From NCBI GenBank assembly GCA_963851045.1, contig CAWKNC010000001.1:744001-808000 (forward strand): a stretch of DNA of 64,000 nucleotides, given 5' to 3'. Positions 1 to 8,415 of this stretch are shown here, in pieces. The stretch is from WHSW01 sp963851045 (GTDB lineage Bacteria > Actinomycetota > Thermoleophilia > Solirubrobacterales > 70-9). The translations under genes and the position numbers were made by a program. Below the pieces are notes generated by a model. The model did not search any database. It was given only the letters and a program-made list of their open reading frames with translations, and was not told the origin of the DNA. Positions within the stretch are counted from its first letter, which is position 1. The number at the start of each line of letters is the position of its first letter.

Positions 1-1189
1 TCACCTGCGGCTTGCCCTCCACCTCGGCGTACGAGCGCGCCATCACCGGCCACTCGCGCCCGGCCTCGACGATCGCCCAGGCGATCAGATGGGTGAACGA
101 CACCTTCATGCCGCGCTCCTTGAGCGCCGCGTTGATCGCCTTGCGCTTCGCGTCGAGCGTGTCGACGGCGACCGTGCGGAACGAGGTGGCCGTTGGCGTC
201 GAAAGCGATTCGTTCATCGCCTTGGCGAGCATCGCCGCGGGGCCGCGCAGCGGCTTGGTCTCGCCGTCGGCCAGCTTGGCTGGTGCGCCGGCACCGTTGC
301 CCGCCGCGAGCACGTCGGCCTTTACGACCTTGCCTCCCGGCCCCGAGCCCGAGATCGAACCGAGGTCGACACCCTGGGCAGCCGCCATGCGACGAGCGAC
401 CGGTGAAGCCTTGGCGTCGCCGTTGTCGGCGACGGGCGCCGAAGTGCCGGAAGATCGTGCTTCGTCAGGCCCGGCCGCCCCCGGACGCGAAGCGGAGGAG
501 GCGGGCGGAACGTCAGTGCTCATCTCCGCGAGCGCCTGACCGACCTGAACGGTGTCGTCGGGGTTGACGAGAAGCTTTGTGATCGTGCCCGCGGTTGGGG
601 CTGGCACCTCGGCATCGATCTTGTCGGTGGAGACCTCGATGACCGTGTCGCCCTCGGCGACGGTCTGGCCTTCCTCGACATGCCACTCGAGGACCGTGCC
701 CTCGGTGACCGACTCGCCCATCTCGGGCATCGAGATGGTCACTGAGGTCCCGCCCGTCTCCTCCGCCTCGGGGGTGGTCGGGTCGGCTGCAGCCTGAGCT
801 GCCGGCGTCTTCACCTCGCCGGGCTGGGACGAGCCGGACGCGACATCGTCGTCGCCCAGGTCCTCGTCGCCCTCGCCGCCGCCCATCACCAGGCCTTCCT
901 GCTCGTGAAGCGGTGAGGGATCACCTCCGTTCGTGGCGGTCCCGTTCGGGTCGATCTGAGCGAGAACCTGACCAACCTCGACGACGTCGTCGGGCGCCGC
1001 CAGGATCTTCGTGACGACGCCGGATGCGGGCGCGGGGACCTCGGCGTCGATCTTGTCGGTTGAGACCTCGACAAGAGTGTCGCCCTCGGCGACCTCTTGG
1101 CCCTCGGAGACATGCCACTCGAGAATCGTGCCCTCGGTGACCGACTCCCCCATCTGGGGCATCTGCAGCTCGACTACGCCTTCGCTCAC
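1..1189 (-). CDS. Lipoyl-domain 2-oxoacid dehydrogenase component (Kgd/E2-like), partial
   Basis: About 396 N-terminal residues are visible; the gene continues past the left edge. Two lipoyl domains (roughly residues 1-80 and 150-225) each carry STDKIDAEVPAP, whose Lys is the lipoylation site. A peripheral subunit-binding domain follows (KASPVARRMAAAQGVDL, near 260-295), then the start of an acyltransferase domain beginning PLRGPAAMLAKAMNESL, near 312. That segment, with STPTATSFR and KVSFTHLIAWA, looks to me more like the E2-like domain of mycobacterial Kgd/SucA than a classical SucB or DlaT. The protein is therefore either a succinyltransferase E2 or the head of an E2-E1 fusion of 2-oxoglutarate dehydrogenase. 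GTG 1189 is preferred because TAGACT lies 11 nt upstream; GTG 1198 is also in frame. It follows the photolyase gene by about 60 nt. Confidence 0.85.
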   Translation of the reverse strand, partial: MSEGVVELQMPQMGESVTEGTILEWHVSEGQEVAEGDTLVEVSTDKIDAEVPAPASGVVTKILAAPDDVVEVGQVLAQIDPNGTATNGGDPSPLHEQEGLVMGGGEGDEDLGDDDVASGSSQPGEVKTPAAQAAADPTTPEAEETGGTSVTISMPEMGESVTEGTVLEWHVEEGQTVAEGDTVIEVSTDKIDAEVPAPTAGTITKLLVNPDDTVQVGQALAEMSTDVPPASSASRPGAAGPDEARSSGTSAPVADNGDAKASPVARRMAAAQGVDLGSISGSGPGGKVVKADVLAAGNGAGAPAKLADGETKPLRGPAAMLAKAMNESLSTPTATSFRTVAVDTLDAKRKAINAALKERGMKVSFTHLIAWAIVEAGREWPVMARSYAEVEGKPQV

Positions 1190-1200
1190 GTACTCCACTG

Positions 1201-1206
1201 AGTCTA
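1201..1206 (-). promoter_or_regulatory. Candidate -10 for the lipoyl-protein gene
   Basis: TAGACT on the minus strand, 11 nt before GTG 1189. It fits the TAnnnT hexamer that recurs before starts in this window. If used, transcription would start close to the start codon, separately from the photolyase gene. Confidence 0.35.
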
Positions 1207-1252
1207 TGCGGTTGGCACTGGCGGAGGTGAACCCTTCGTCGCCTGCAACGAC

Positions 1253-2647
1253 TCAGACGCGGTAGCGCTGAAGCGCCTCCTCACGAGCGATCTTGTGGTC
1301 GACGATCGGGGCCGGATAATCCTCGCCGATCACGCACCCGACCTCGCGCTGGATGTCGTCAGGCATCTTCCACGGTTCGCGCATGTATTTGTCCGGCACC
1401 CCGTTGAGCTCGGGGACGTATCGCAGGACATAGGCGTTGTCGGGGTCGTAGCGCTCCTGGTGGCGCGCTGGGTTGTAGATGCGCCGAAACGCCGGCGCGG
1501 GATCGGTGCCGACCGAGGCGATCCATTGCCAGTTGCCATTGTTGTTGGCCTCGTCGCCGTCGATCAGAAGGCGCATGAAGTGACGCTCACCCCAGCGCCA
1601 GTCGATGCCAAGATCCTTGGTGAGAAACGAGCCAACGACCAGTCGTGCGCGGTTGTGCATCCAGCCCTCACGCAGTAGTTGGCGCATACCTGCGTCGACG
1701 AGCGGAAAGCCCGTGCGCCCCTCACACCACGCCTCGAAGGGGCGCTCCGCGTAGCTCCAGCGGATCGAGCCGCGATAGCGGTCCTGAAACTCAGACTTCG
1801 CGTTGCGCGGGAAGTGGTGGAGGACGTGATGGTGAAAGTCGCGCCAGCAGAGCTGACGGTGGAAGGCCTCCGCCGCCTCCCCGCGCGGAAGGCGTTCCTC
1901 GATCACGCGCACGGACACGCAGCCGAAGTGCAGATAAGGGGAAAGGCGGGAGGTGTTGTCACGGCCCAGCGCGTCGTGATCGTCTGTGTAGTTTCGGATT
2001 GGGCCGGCGAGGAAGCGATCGAGCGTCTTTCGTCCCTCGTTCTCACCGCCGCGGGCCGCGTCGGTGACCTCCTGGATCAAACCGAGTGAATCAAGCGGCG
2101 GGACCCGCCCCTTGGCAAGTTCCGTGGGCAGCGGCGGGAGTTTGCGTGGAGCGGTGAGCACGTCGCGCCGGGCGGTCTTGAGCCAGTTGCGGTGAAACGG
2201 CGAGAAGACCGAGTACGGCGCGCCCGCCTTCGTCTCGATCGCGCGAACGTCGATCGCATTGAGCCCCAGATGGGAGACAAGTTCGAGACCCGTACGGCGC
2301 ACGTGCTTGGCGCGCTTGCGAGCGAACGGGCTGACGTCCTGGGTGACGTGGACCGTGTCGGCGCCGACCTCCTCGGCAAGCCGCGCGAGCACATGCTCGG
2401 GCTTGCCGCGCCGGATCACCAGCCCGGAGCCACGCTTTCGCAGCTCCCCGTCCAGATCGCTGAGGCACTCGAGAAGGAACTGAGTCCTCGGACCGGAGGC
2501 GTGACGACCGTGCAAGAGGCGGTCGTCGAAGCAGAAGACCGGAACCACGTGCTCGTGGAGATCGAGGGCGGCGCGAAGCGCCGGGTGGTCGCGCACCCGG
2601 AGGTCGCGGCGAAACCAGACGATGCCCGTCGAGTTCGCCCCGGTCAG
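1253..2647 (-). CDS. phr: Class I deoxyribodipyrimidine photolyase (cryptochrome/photolyase family)
   Basis: A 464-residue photolyase that would use light to split cyclobutane pyrimidine dimers through FAD. The N-terminal antenna-binding Rossmann domain opens with IVWFRRDLRVRDHPAL. The C-terminal FAD domain has the signature DGDEANNNGNWQW near residues 363-375, followed by VGTDPAPAFRRIYNP. NWQW replaces the more usual GWQW. Length is normal for class I. No ATG, GTG or TTG lies in frame near the start of homology. The first plausible codon is CTG 2647, whose last two bases overlap the stop of the upstream zinc-ribbon gene (CTGA, arranged like the usual ATGA), so translational coupling is likely. 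A longer in-frame extension to 2800 exists but is a shadow of the upstream gene. Confidence 0.93.
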   Translation of the reverse strand: MTGANSTGIVWFRRDLRVRDHPALRAALDLHEHVVPVFCFDDRLLHGRHASGPRTQFLLECLSDLDGELRKRGSGLVIRRGKPEHVLARLAEEVGADTVHVTQDVSPFARKRAKHVRRTGLELVSHLGLNAIDVRAIETKAGAPYSVFSPFHRNWLKTARRDVLTAPRKLPPLPTELAKGRVPPLDSLGLIQEVTDAARGGENEGRKTLDRFLAGPIRNYTDDHDALGRDNTSRLSPYLHFGCVSVRVIEERLPRGEAAEAFHRQLCWRDFHHHVLHHFPRNAKSEFQDRYRGSIRWSYAERPFEAWCEGRTGFPLVDAGMRQLLREGWMHNRARLVVGSFLTKDLGIDWRWGERHFMRLLIDGDEANNNGNWQWIASVGTDPAPAFRRIYNPARHQERYDPDNAYVLRYVPELNGVPDKYMREPWKMPDDIQREVGCVIGEDYPAPIVDHKIAREEALQRYRV

Positions 2648-2943
2648 CGCAGCCTCGCGACCAGCACAACCTCGTTCGCGGGTGCGTCGATGACGTCCTC
2701 GCGAAGAAAGTCGAGCGCGATCCCGCTGTGATCGCAATACGCGCAGGCGAGCGCCTCGCGTGGACGCAACTTCGGCGCCGGCCAGACGGGAAGCGCACAC
2801 GCTGGACAGGCGAGCGCGCCATGTGCGAGGAGCTGGCGGCCGTCGGCAACGAGACGTTGCTCACCGACCGCCGCGCCGCCAACCCGCCCGAGCTTGACAT
2901 CTGGCTCGCCACGGTCGCCGGGGTCGGGGGCGATGAAGCTCAT
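2644..2943 (-). CDS. Small zinc-ribbon protein
   Basis: A 99-residue protein with two CxxC pairs (CPAC and CAYC, about 20 residues apart near the middle), the layout of a zinc ribbon. The C-terminal third (IALDFLREDVIDAPANEVVLVARL) is not recognised. ATG 2943 is preceded by TACTAT at 7 nt. The stop overlaps the CTG start of the photolyase gene, so the two are probably one transcript. No function is assigned. Confidence 0.7.
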   Translation of the reverse strand: MSFIAPDPGDRGEPDVKLGRVGGAAVGEQRLVADGRQLLAHGALACPACALPVWPAPKLRPREALACAYCDHSGIALDFLREDVIDAPANEVVLVARLR

Positions 2944-2950
2944 GGCACCA

Positions 2951-2960
2951 ATAGTAGGCT
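2951..2960. promoter_or_regulatory. Overlapping divergent -10 elements
   Basis: The minus-strand hexamer TACTAT (2956-2951) lies 7 nt before ATG 2943. The plus-strand hexamer TAGGCT (2955-2960) faces the SDR gene at 2996, which has a leader of roughly 30 nt and an AGAGGAGAGGG ribosome-binding site. The two hexamers share two bases. Confidence 0.45.
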
Positions 2961-2995
2961 CCGCATTGCGTGTCTACGGACCGAAGAGGAGAGGG

Positions 2996-5137
2996 ATGAG
3001 TTACTTCGTCACCGGAGCCACCGGCTTCATCGGACGCAATCTGGTCGAACTGCTTCTCGAGCGCGAGGGGACCGTCTACGTCCTTGTTCGCGAGGGCTCG
3101 AAGGGCAGGCTCGAAGAGCTCCGAAACCGCTGGGGCGGTGACCCCGACCGGATCGTGCCGGTCGTCGGCGACCTCTCTGAGCCGCGGCTGGGCGTGTCCG
3201 ACGAGGACATCGCGATGCTCAGCGAGGCTGGCGTCGACCACCTCTTTCACCTCGCTGCGATCTATGACATGACCGCCGACGCGGAGTCGCAGAGGATCGC
3301 GAACGTCGAGGGCACCAGGCACATGGTCGAGTTCGCCGACGCCGTCGAGGCCGGGCGCATCCACATGGTCAGCTCGATTGCAGCCGCCGGGCTTTACCGC
3401 GGCACCTGGCGCGAGGACATGTTCGACGAGGCGACCGACGTCGACAACCATCCCTACTTTCAGACCAAGCACGAGTCCGAGGCCGTCGTGCGCGACGAGT
3501 CGACGCGGCCGTGGCGGGTCTACCGGCCGGGGATCGTCGTCGGCAATTCCGAGACCGGCGAGATGGACAAGGTCGACGGGCCCTACTACTTCTTCAAGCT
3601 GATTCGCCGGATTCGCAGCGTCGTCCCGCAGTGGATGCCGATGCCTGGCATTCAGGGCCGGGAGATCAACATCGTTCCCGTCGACTACGTGGTTCGCGCA
3701 ATGGACCACATCGCCCACCAGGAGGGGCTCGACGGCAAGGCGTTCTCGTTGACCGATCCGAACCCGCCGACCGCGGGCGAGGTGATTGACATCTTCGCCG
3801 ACGCCGCCCACGCGCCGAAGTCGAGCGTGCGCCTCCCGGCGGGGGCCATCGAGACCCTCGAGCCAATTGCGAAGCTCGCCGTCTCGGCCACGCCCCTGGG
3901 CGACACGGCGCTCGATTGGGTCCTCGCCGATTTCGGGATCCCTCGCTCGATCCTCATCTACGTCAACTACCCGACCCATTTCGACTCGCGCCAGACCCAG
4001 GCAGCGCTCGCCGGGACAGACATCAGCGTGCCGCCGCTGCAGGCGTACGCAGGCAAGCTCTGGGACTACTGGGAGCGCCACCTCGATCCGGATCTCTTCC
4101 GCGACCGCACGTTGATCGGCGCCGCCCGCGGGCGGGCCGGCCTGGTCGGAGGACTCGCCCAGATCATCGAGCACCAGATCCCGGACGAGCTGATGCGACT
4201 TGGCCGCCGACTCCAGGGCAACGTTTCCCTCGAGGGCGCTGTGCGCGGCAAGATCGTGATGGTCACCGGTGCCTCATCGGGGATTGGGAAGGCCGCCGCC
4301 CTGAAGATCGCCGACGCAGGTGGCACGGTCCTGCTCGTCGCACGAACGCCCGAGAAGCTCGAGGAGACCCGTGAGCAGATCGAGGCGGTCGGCGGCAAGG
4401 CCTTCGTGCACCCGTGCGATCTCTCCGACTTCGACGACATCGACCGGATGGCGGAACAGGCGCTGGCACAACACGGCCACGTCGACGTGCTCGTAAACAA
4501 CGCGGGCCGCTCGATCCGCAGGTCGATCGCGCTCTCATACGACAGACCGCACGACTTCGAGCGCACGATCCAACTCAACTACCTCGGTGCCGTCCGGCTG
4601 ATCCTCAAGGTGCTGCCCAAGATGCGCGAGCGCCGCTCGGGCCAGATCATCAACGTCAGCTCGATCGGTGTGCAGACCAACATGCCCCGGTTCTCGGCAT
4701 ACGTCGCCTCGAAGTCCGCGCTTGATGCGTTCAGCCGCTCGATCGCCTCGGAGATCGTCGATGACAACGTGAACGTCACAACCATCCACATGCCGCTCGT
4801 GCGGACCCCGATGATCGCGCCCACCAAGATGTATGACCGCTTCCCGACGATCACCCCGGAGGAGGCGGCCGACATGATCTGCGAGGCGGTGATTCACCGG
4901 CCGAAGCGGATCGCGACGCCGATGGGAACCCTGGGGCAGGTGCTCTACGCGCTCAACCCGAAGTCGATCGACTACATCCTCAACACCGCCTACCACCTGT
5001 TTCCGGACTCAAGCGCCGCCAAGGGCGAGGGTGGGTCGAAGAAGCCCGCGGCCCGCGGCCCAGGCACCTCAACCGACGAACAGGCAAACAGTCGCCAGAT
5101 CCTCTTCGCGAACCTGATGCGCGGGGTTCACTGGTAG
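2996..5137 (+). CDS. Tandem SDR fusion, acyl-CoA reductase-like (AcrA1 type)
   Basis: A 713-residue protein joining two short-chain dehydrogenase domains. The N-terminal extended SDR starts at TGATGFIG (residues 6-13), with YFQTK as the YxxxK motif near 154-158; it resembles fatty acyl-CoA reductase and epimerase-type SDRs. After a linker near 350-415 comes a classical SDR with TGASSGIG near 424, NVSS and YVASK near 569-573. Mycobacterial AcrA1 has this two-domain order and is annotated as a multifunctional acyl-CoA reductase. The role here, reduction of an acyl-CoA or related lipid intermediate with NAD(P)H, is inferred. ATG 2996 is chosen because an AGAGGAGAGGG Shine-Dalgarno sits just upstream; the longer frame from 2894 overlaps the divergent gene. 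Confidence 0.88.
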   Translation: MSYFVTGATGFIGRNLVELLLEREGTVYVLVREGSKGRLEELRNRWGGDPDRIVPVVGDLSEPRLGVSDEDIAMLSEAGVDHLFHLAAIYDMTADAESQRIANVEGTRHMVEFADAVEAGRIHMVSSIAAAGLYRGTWREDMFDEATDVDNHPYFQTKHESEAVVRDESTRPWRVYRPGIVVGNSETGEMDKVDGPYYFFKLIRRIRSVVPQWMPMPGIQGREINIVPVDYVVRAMDHIAHQEGLDGKAFSLTDPNPPTAGEVIDIFADAAHAPKSSVRLPAGAIETLEPIAKLAVSATPLGDTALDWVLADFGIPRSILIYVNYPTHFDSRQTQAALAGTDISVPPLQAYAGKLWDYWERHLDPDLFRDRTLIGAARGRAGLVGGLAQIIEHQIPDELMRLGRRLQGNVSLEGAVRGKIVMVTGASSGIGKAAALKIADAGGTVLLVARTPEKLEETREQIEAVGGKAFVHPCDLSDFDDIDRMAEQALAQHGHVDVLVNNAGRSIRRSIALSYDRPHDFERTIQLNYLGAVRLILKVLPKMRERRSGQIINVSSIGVQTNMPRFSAYVASKSALDAFSRSIASEIVDDNVNVTTIHMPLVRTPMIAPTKMYDRFPTITPEEAADMICEAVIHRPKRIATPMGTLGQVLYALNPKSIDYILNTAYHLFPDSSAAKGEGGSKKPAARGPGTSTDEQANSRQILFANLMRGVHW

Positions 5138-5188
5138 GTCGCTGCCGCGGCGGTCTGAGAGCCCTTAGGCTCTGCGGCACTGGGGACG

Positions 5189-8152
5189 GTGTCGGTGACG
5201 GAGGTCTCGACCAAGCCGGTTGAACGTGCGCGACTGCTGCGCAGGCTCACGGCCGCGCGGCTCGTGTTGATCGAGGCCGGAGGCGGCTTTGGTAAGAGTG
5301 TGCTCGCAGGTCAGCTGCGACGCCGGGTTGAGACCGCGTCGGCGGTGATCGAGCTCGAGCGCGACACCGACGAACCCGACCAGCTCGTCGGTGCGATGCG
5401 GCGCGGGCTGCGCCGCGCCGGCCTGTCGGACATTGCCACCGGCCTCGACGGTGCTTCGGCGGATGAGCTGGCGGCCGCGCTGGCGCGCTCGCCGGAGCCG
5501 GTGCTGTTGGTGATCGAGGAGATCCAGTACGCGGGAGGGGCTGCCGCGGAGGCTCTTGCCGGACTCGCTCGGGGACTTGATCGGGGCCACCGGCTGCTGC
5601 TGATCGGCCGCCGCTTCGATCCTCGTCTGGCCAGCGTCCGCACGTCGACCGACGCGACTTACCTCGACGGCGAGGAGCTCGCCTTTGACGACGAGGAGCT
5701 GAGGGAGCTGCTCCGCGCCCAGTTCGGGCGTGACCCGACGCCGGGGGAGGTCGGTGCCGTACGGCGTCTGACGGCGGGATGGCCCGCAGCCGCCGCGCTC
5801 GCCGCCGCCGGTCTTGAGCGTGGCGACGGGACGTTGCCAGCCGCAGGCAAGCGGCCGCTGACCGGGCTGATCGATGGGCTGCTGGACGTCGTCGAGCCGG
5901 ATGCGCGCGAGCGCATCGCGCGCCTTGCCCATCTGCCACTGCTCTCCGAGCGGGTTGCCGCGGCGTGCGCGGGCGAGGGGGCGCTGGCGGAGCTGGTCGA
6001 CGCCGGCCTGCCCGTACGCAGCGGTCGCCCGGGTTGGCTGGAGCTCCCGGACCCGATCCGCGACGAGCTTGCGCGCGAGGTGACGCTCACGATCGATGCT
6101 GCGCGCGCCGCTGCGAGCGTGTACGCCGACTCAGGCGAGCTGGCGACCGCGCTGGCGCTGCTTGCCCGGATCGACGATCCGGTGGGTGTCGCTGAGCTGA
6201 TTGCCGGGAGTCGGTGGCAGGACCTCGCGCAACTCGAGCTTGCCGAACTGCGCGCCGTCCTGACGACGCTCCCTGGCGAGGTCCTGGCCGCGCACCCAGC
6301 GGCGCTCGTGCAGGTCGCGCGCGTCGCGGAGCAGGACGGTGACCTCGAACACCGCGCGGAGCTTCTCAATACCGCACTCGAGTCCGCCACCGACCCGCGT
6401 GAGCGCCGCGAGATCGAGGCCGAACGGGTGGCCACGATGGCAATGGTCGCCCCCGGTGACTCGGTCGAGCGCGATGCTGAGGCGATCCTCGAGGTGGCCG
6501 ACGGCTCGGAGACGCGCGCTCGCGCCCGCGCGATGACGGCGATCGGCCGGGTTGCAGCTTGGCGCGGGGACCCGGCGGGGATGCTGCGGGCCGAGCGCCA
6601 CCTGTCCGAGGCCGCTGCGCTCTGCCGGCTCGCGGGCGAGACCGAGTGGCAGGCGCGGACGCTGGTCGGGCTCGGCTACCGGGTCGCGTTCGCGCGCGGT
6701 GAGCTCGAGCTCGCCGTGAGCCAGATGAGCGCAGCGCTCGCCTTGCTGCCCGAGTCCGACAGCGAGCGAGCGACGGCGGCGACCTTCCAGGCCGATGTGC
6801 TCGCCTATGTCGGACGCTTCGAGGATGCGGCCGCGGCGATCGGCGAGGCGATGTCGATTGGCCGCAACCTCGGCGACAACCGCCTGCGCGCGTACGCGGC
6901 GTGGACGGGGATGACGCTCGCGTCGCTTCGCGGCGACGTTGCCTCGACTCAGCAGCGGATTCGCACGGTCGAGCTTCATCCCGGCGAGTGGTTCAACCAT
7001 CCAACCGGGATCGAGTTCCTCGCCGAGGCGGCTCTGGCTCTCGCTCGCACAGGTGCGGCTGATGGCGCGGCGGAGTACGCCAAACGGGCAACCGAGCGGG
7101 CAACGGCAGCGGGACACCCCGAGATCGCGTGGCTGGCGGAGGGCGCCGTGGCGGCGCGCTGGGGAGACCCTGAGCAGGCCGAGGTCGACCTGGTTCGCTT
7201 TGCCGAGTCTCCGCAGCAGGCACCGCGTGATGAGTGGCGGACGCTGCTGTTTCGAGCCCAGGCGGCGGCGCGCCGGGGCGACCCGCAGGCTTCAGGGCTC
7301 GCCGCTCAGGCCTTTGAGGCTGCGGGCGAGCTCGGCCGGCCCGACCTGCCAGGCCTGCACGAACCGGACATCGCAGGGTTGGTGGTTGAGATGGCTCGGG
7401 AGGCGGGTTCGGAAGCCGCGACCGTAGCTGGAGGCGATCGGACCCGATCGCATCTGGTCACCGTCCTCGGGGGATTCAGCGTCACCCTCGGCGGCCGCGA
7501 ACTCGATCCGCCGGCCGGCCGGCCGTCGACCCTGATCAAGCTCCTGGCCCTGAGCGATGGGCCTGTGACGCTCGACGAGGCGATCGAGCTGCTCTGGCCT
7601 GACACCGACGGCCCGACCGGCCGCCGCCGCGTGCGCAATCTGCTCAACCGCCTGCGAACCAGCTGCGGCGAGCTCGTGGTGCGTGATGGCGAGACGCTTG
7701 TGCTTGCTGGCGGAACCGAGGTGGACGCGCGGATCTTCGAACGGGATGCGATCGCGGTCGCCGCTGCCGATGCGACCGCGCGCCCGGGACTCGCCCGTGG
7801 CGCGCTCACCCGCTACGTCGGCGAGCTGCTGCCACAGGACCGCTATGAGTCCTGGGCAACGGCCCCGCGCGAGCGACTGCGGCGGCGGACGCTCGAGCTG
7901 CTCGATCTACTCGTCGAGGATGCGTCGGAACGCGGCGAGATCGACGAGGCGATCCGTCTCCTCGATCGTGCAATCGCTGCCGAGCCGCTCGACGAGGACC
8001 GCCATCTGCGCGCGGCCGAGCTCCTGCTCTTTCAGGGCCGGCGCGGAAGCGCTCGCTCGCTCGTCGAGAGGGCAGCGGCGATCCGCGAGGAGCTCGGTTT
8101 GGATGTCTCGCCGCGGATCGATCGGCTGCGGGCCGCAACCAGCGGCGTCTGA
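5189..8152 (+). CDS. Large ATPase transcriptional regulator, MalT-like with C-terminal SARP/BTAD domain
   Basis: A 987-residue regulator. A P-loop STAND-type ATPase lies at the N-terminus (Walker A GGGFGKS, residues 31-37; VLLVIEEIQYAGG as Walker B region). A long helical TPR-like region covers roughly 300-740. Near 750-850 is an OmpR-like winged helix (VTVLGGFSVTLGGREL, then LLWPD and NLLNRLR), and a bacterial transcriptional activation domain follows to the end. This is the MalT/AfsR layout with the DNA-binding and BTAD part at the C-terminus; the ligand is unknown. GTG 5189 is given as start. An in-frame CTG 5180 lies exactly 8 nt after TAGGCT (5166-5171), the spacing seen at other starts here, so it is a real alternative. 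Confidence 0.88.
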   Translation: MSVTEVSTKPVERARLLRRLTAARLVLIEAGGGFGKSVLAGQLRRRVETASAVIELERDTDEPDQLVGAMRRGLRRAGLSDIATGLDGASADELAAALARSPEPVLLVIEEIQYAGGAAAEALAGLARGLDRGHRLLLIGRRFDPRLASVRTSTDATYLDGEELAFDDEELRELLRAQFGRDPTPGEVGAVRRLTAGWPAAAALAAAGLERGDGTLPAAGKRPLTGLIDGLLDVVEPDARERIARLAHLPLLSERVAAACAGEGALAELVDAGLPVRSGRPGWLELPDPIRDELAREVTLTIDAARAAASVYADSGELATALALLARIDDPVGVAELIAGSRWQDLAQLELAELRAVLTTLPGEVLAAHPAALVQVARVAEQDGDLEHRAELLNTALESATDPRERREIEAERVATMAMVAPGDSVERDAEAILEVADGSETRARARAMTAIGRVAAWRGDPAGMLRAERHLSEAAALCRLAGETEWQARTLVGLGYRVAFARGELELAVSQMSAALALLPESDSERATAATFQADVLAYVGRFEDAAAAIGEAMSIGRNLGDNRLRAYAAWTGMTLASLRGDVASTQQRIRTVELHPGEWFNHPTGIEFLAEAALALARTGAADGAAEYAKRATERATAAGHPEIAWLAEGAVAARWGDPEQAEVDLVRFAESPQQAPRDEWRTLLFRAQAAARRGDPQASGLAAQAFEAAGELGRPDLPGLHEPDIAGLVVEMAREAGSEAATVAGGDRTRSHLVTVLGGFSVTLGGRELDPPAGRPSTLIKLLALSDGPVTLDEAIELLWPDTDGPTGRRRVRNLLNRLRTSCGELVVRDGETLVLAGGTEVDARIFERDAIAVAAADATARPGLARGALTRYVGELLPQDRYESWATAPRERLRRRTLELLDLLVEDASERGEIDEAIRLLDRAIAAEPLDEDRHLRAAELLLFQGRRGSARSLVERAAAIREELGLDVSPRIDRLRAATSGV

Positions 8153-8169
8153 CAGCGGGAATCGAGCGG

Positions 8170-8415
8170 TTGGACGCTGGTTGGACGGCACTCGACGACC
8201 ATCGCCATGTGCTCGTGACGCTGGTGATCCGATTGCTGCCCGAGCGGCTTGTCGATGGCGAGTTCGTCGGCGAGGTCGAGCACGTCGGCCACGGTGGCCA
8301 GGCGGTCGTTCGCGACCTCTCGGACCTCGTCGGCTTTGCTCAGCGCGCCGCTGCGAGCGAGCCGACAGGCGCTAGCGTGACGCGAGATGACGGAGGGGCA
8401 AACGCGAACTCGTAA
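8170..8415 (+). CDS. Small hypothetical protein next to the regulator
   Basis: An 81-codon frame from TTG 8170, or from an in-frame GTG near 8209. The segment VIRLLPERLVDGEFVGEVEH followed by VRDLSDLVGFAQ has the look of small actinobacterial proteins that pair a beta-rich 'R...G.V.HV.SGE' core with a terminal 'RDLDEL..F' helix. I recall such proteins often lying near BTAD regulators, but cannot verify it here. It overlaps the next gene's start by 28 nt, so its 3' end covers the -10 of that gene. Function unknown. Confidence 0.4.
   Translation: MDAGWTALDDHRHVLVTLVIRLLPERLVDGEFVGEVEHVGHGGQAVVRDLSDLVGFAQRAAASEPTGASVTRDDGGANANS
8373..8378 (+). promoter_or_regulatory. Candidate -10, leaderless start at 8387
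   Basis: TAGCGT, 8 nt before ATG 8387. No Shine-Dalgarno lies between. Confidence 0.45.

Noticed and set aside
2861..4174. Minus-strand frame of 437 codons opposite the SDR fusion
   Set aside because: No recognisable domain; the plus-strand frame has two intact SDR motif sets.
8032..8292. Minus-strand frame over the end of the large regulator and the following gap
   Set aside because: The plus-strand frame 8170-8415 has more protein-like composition and the minus frame overlaps the regulator's conserved BTAD end.
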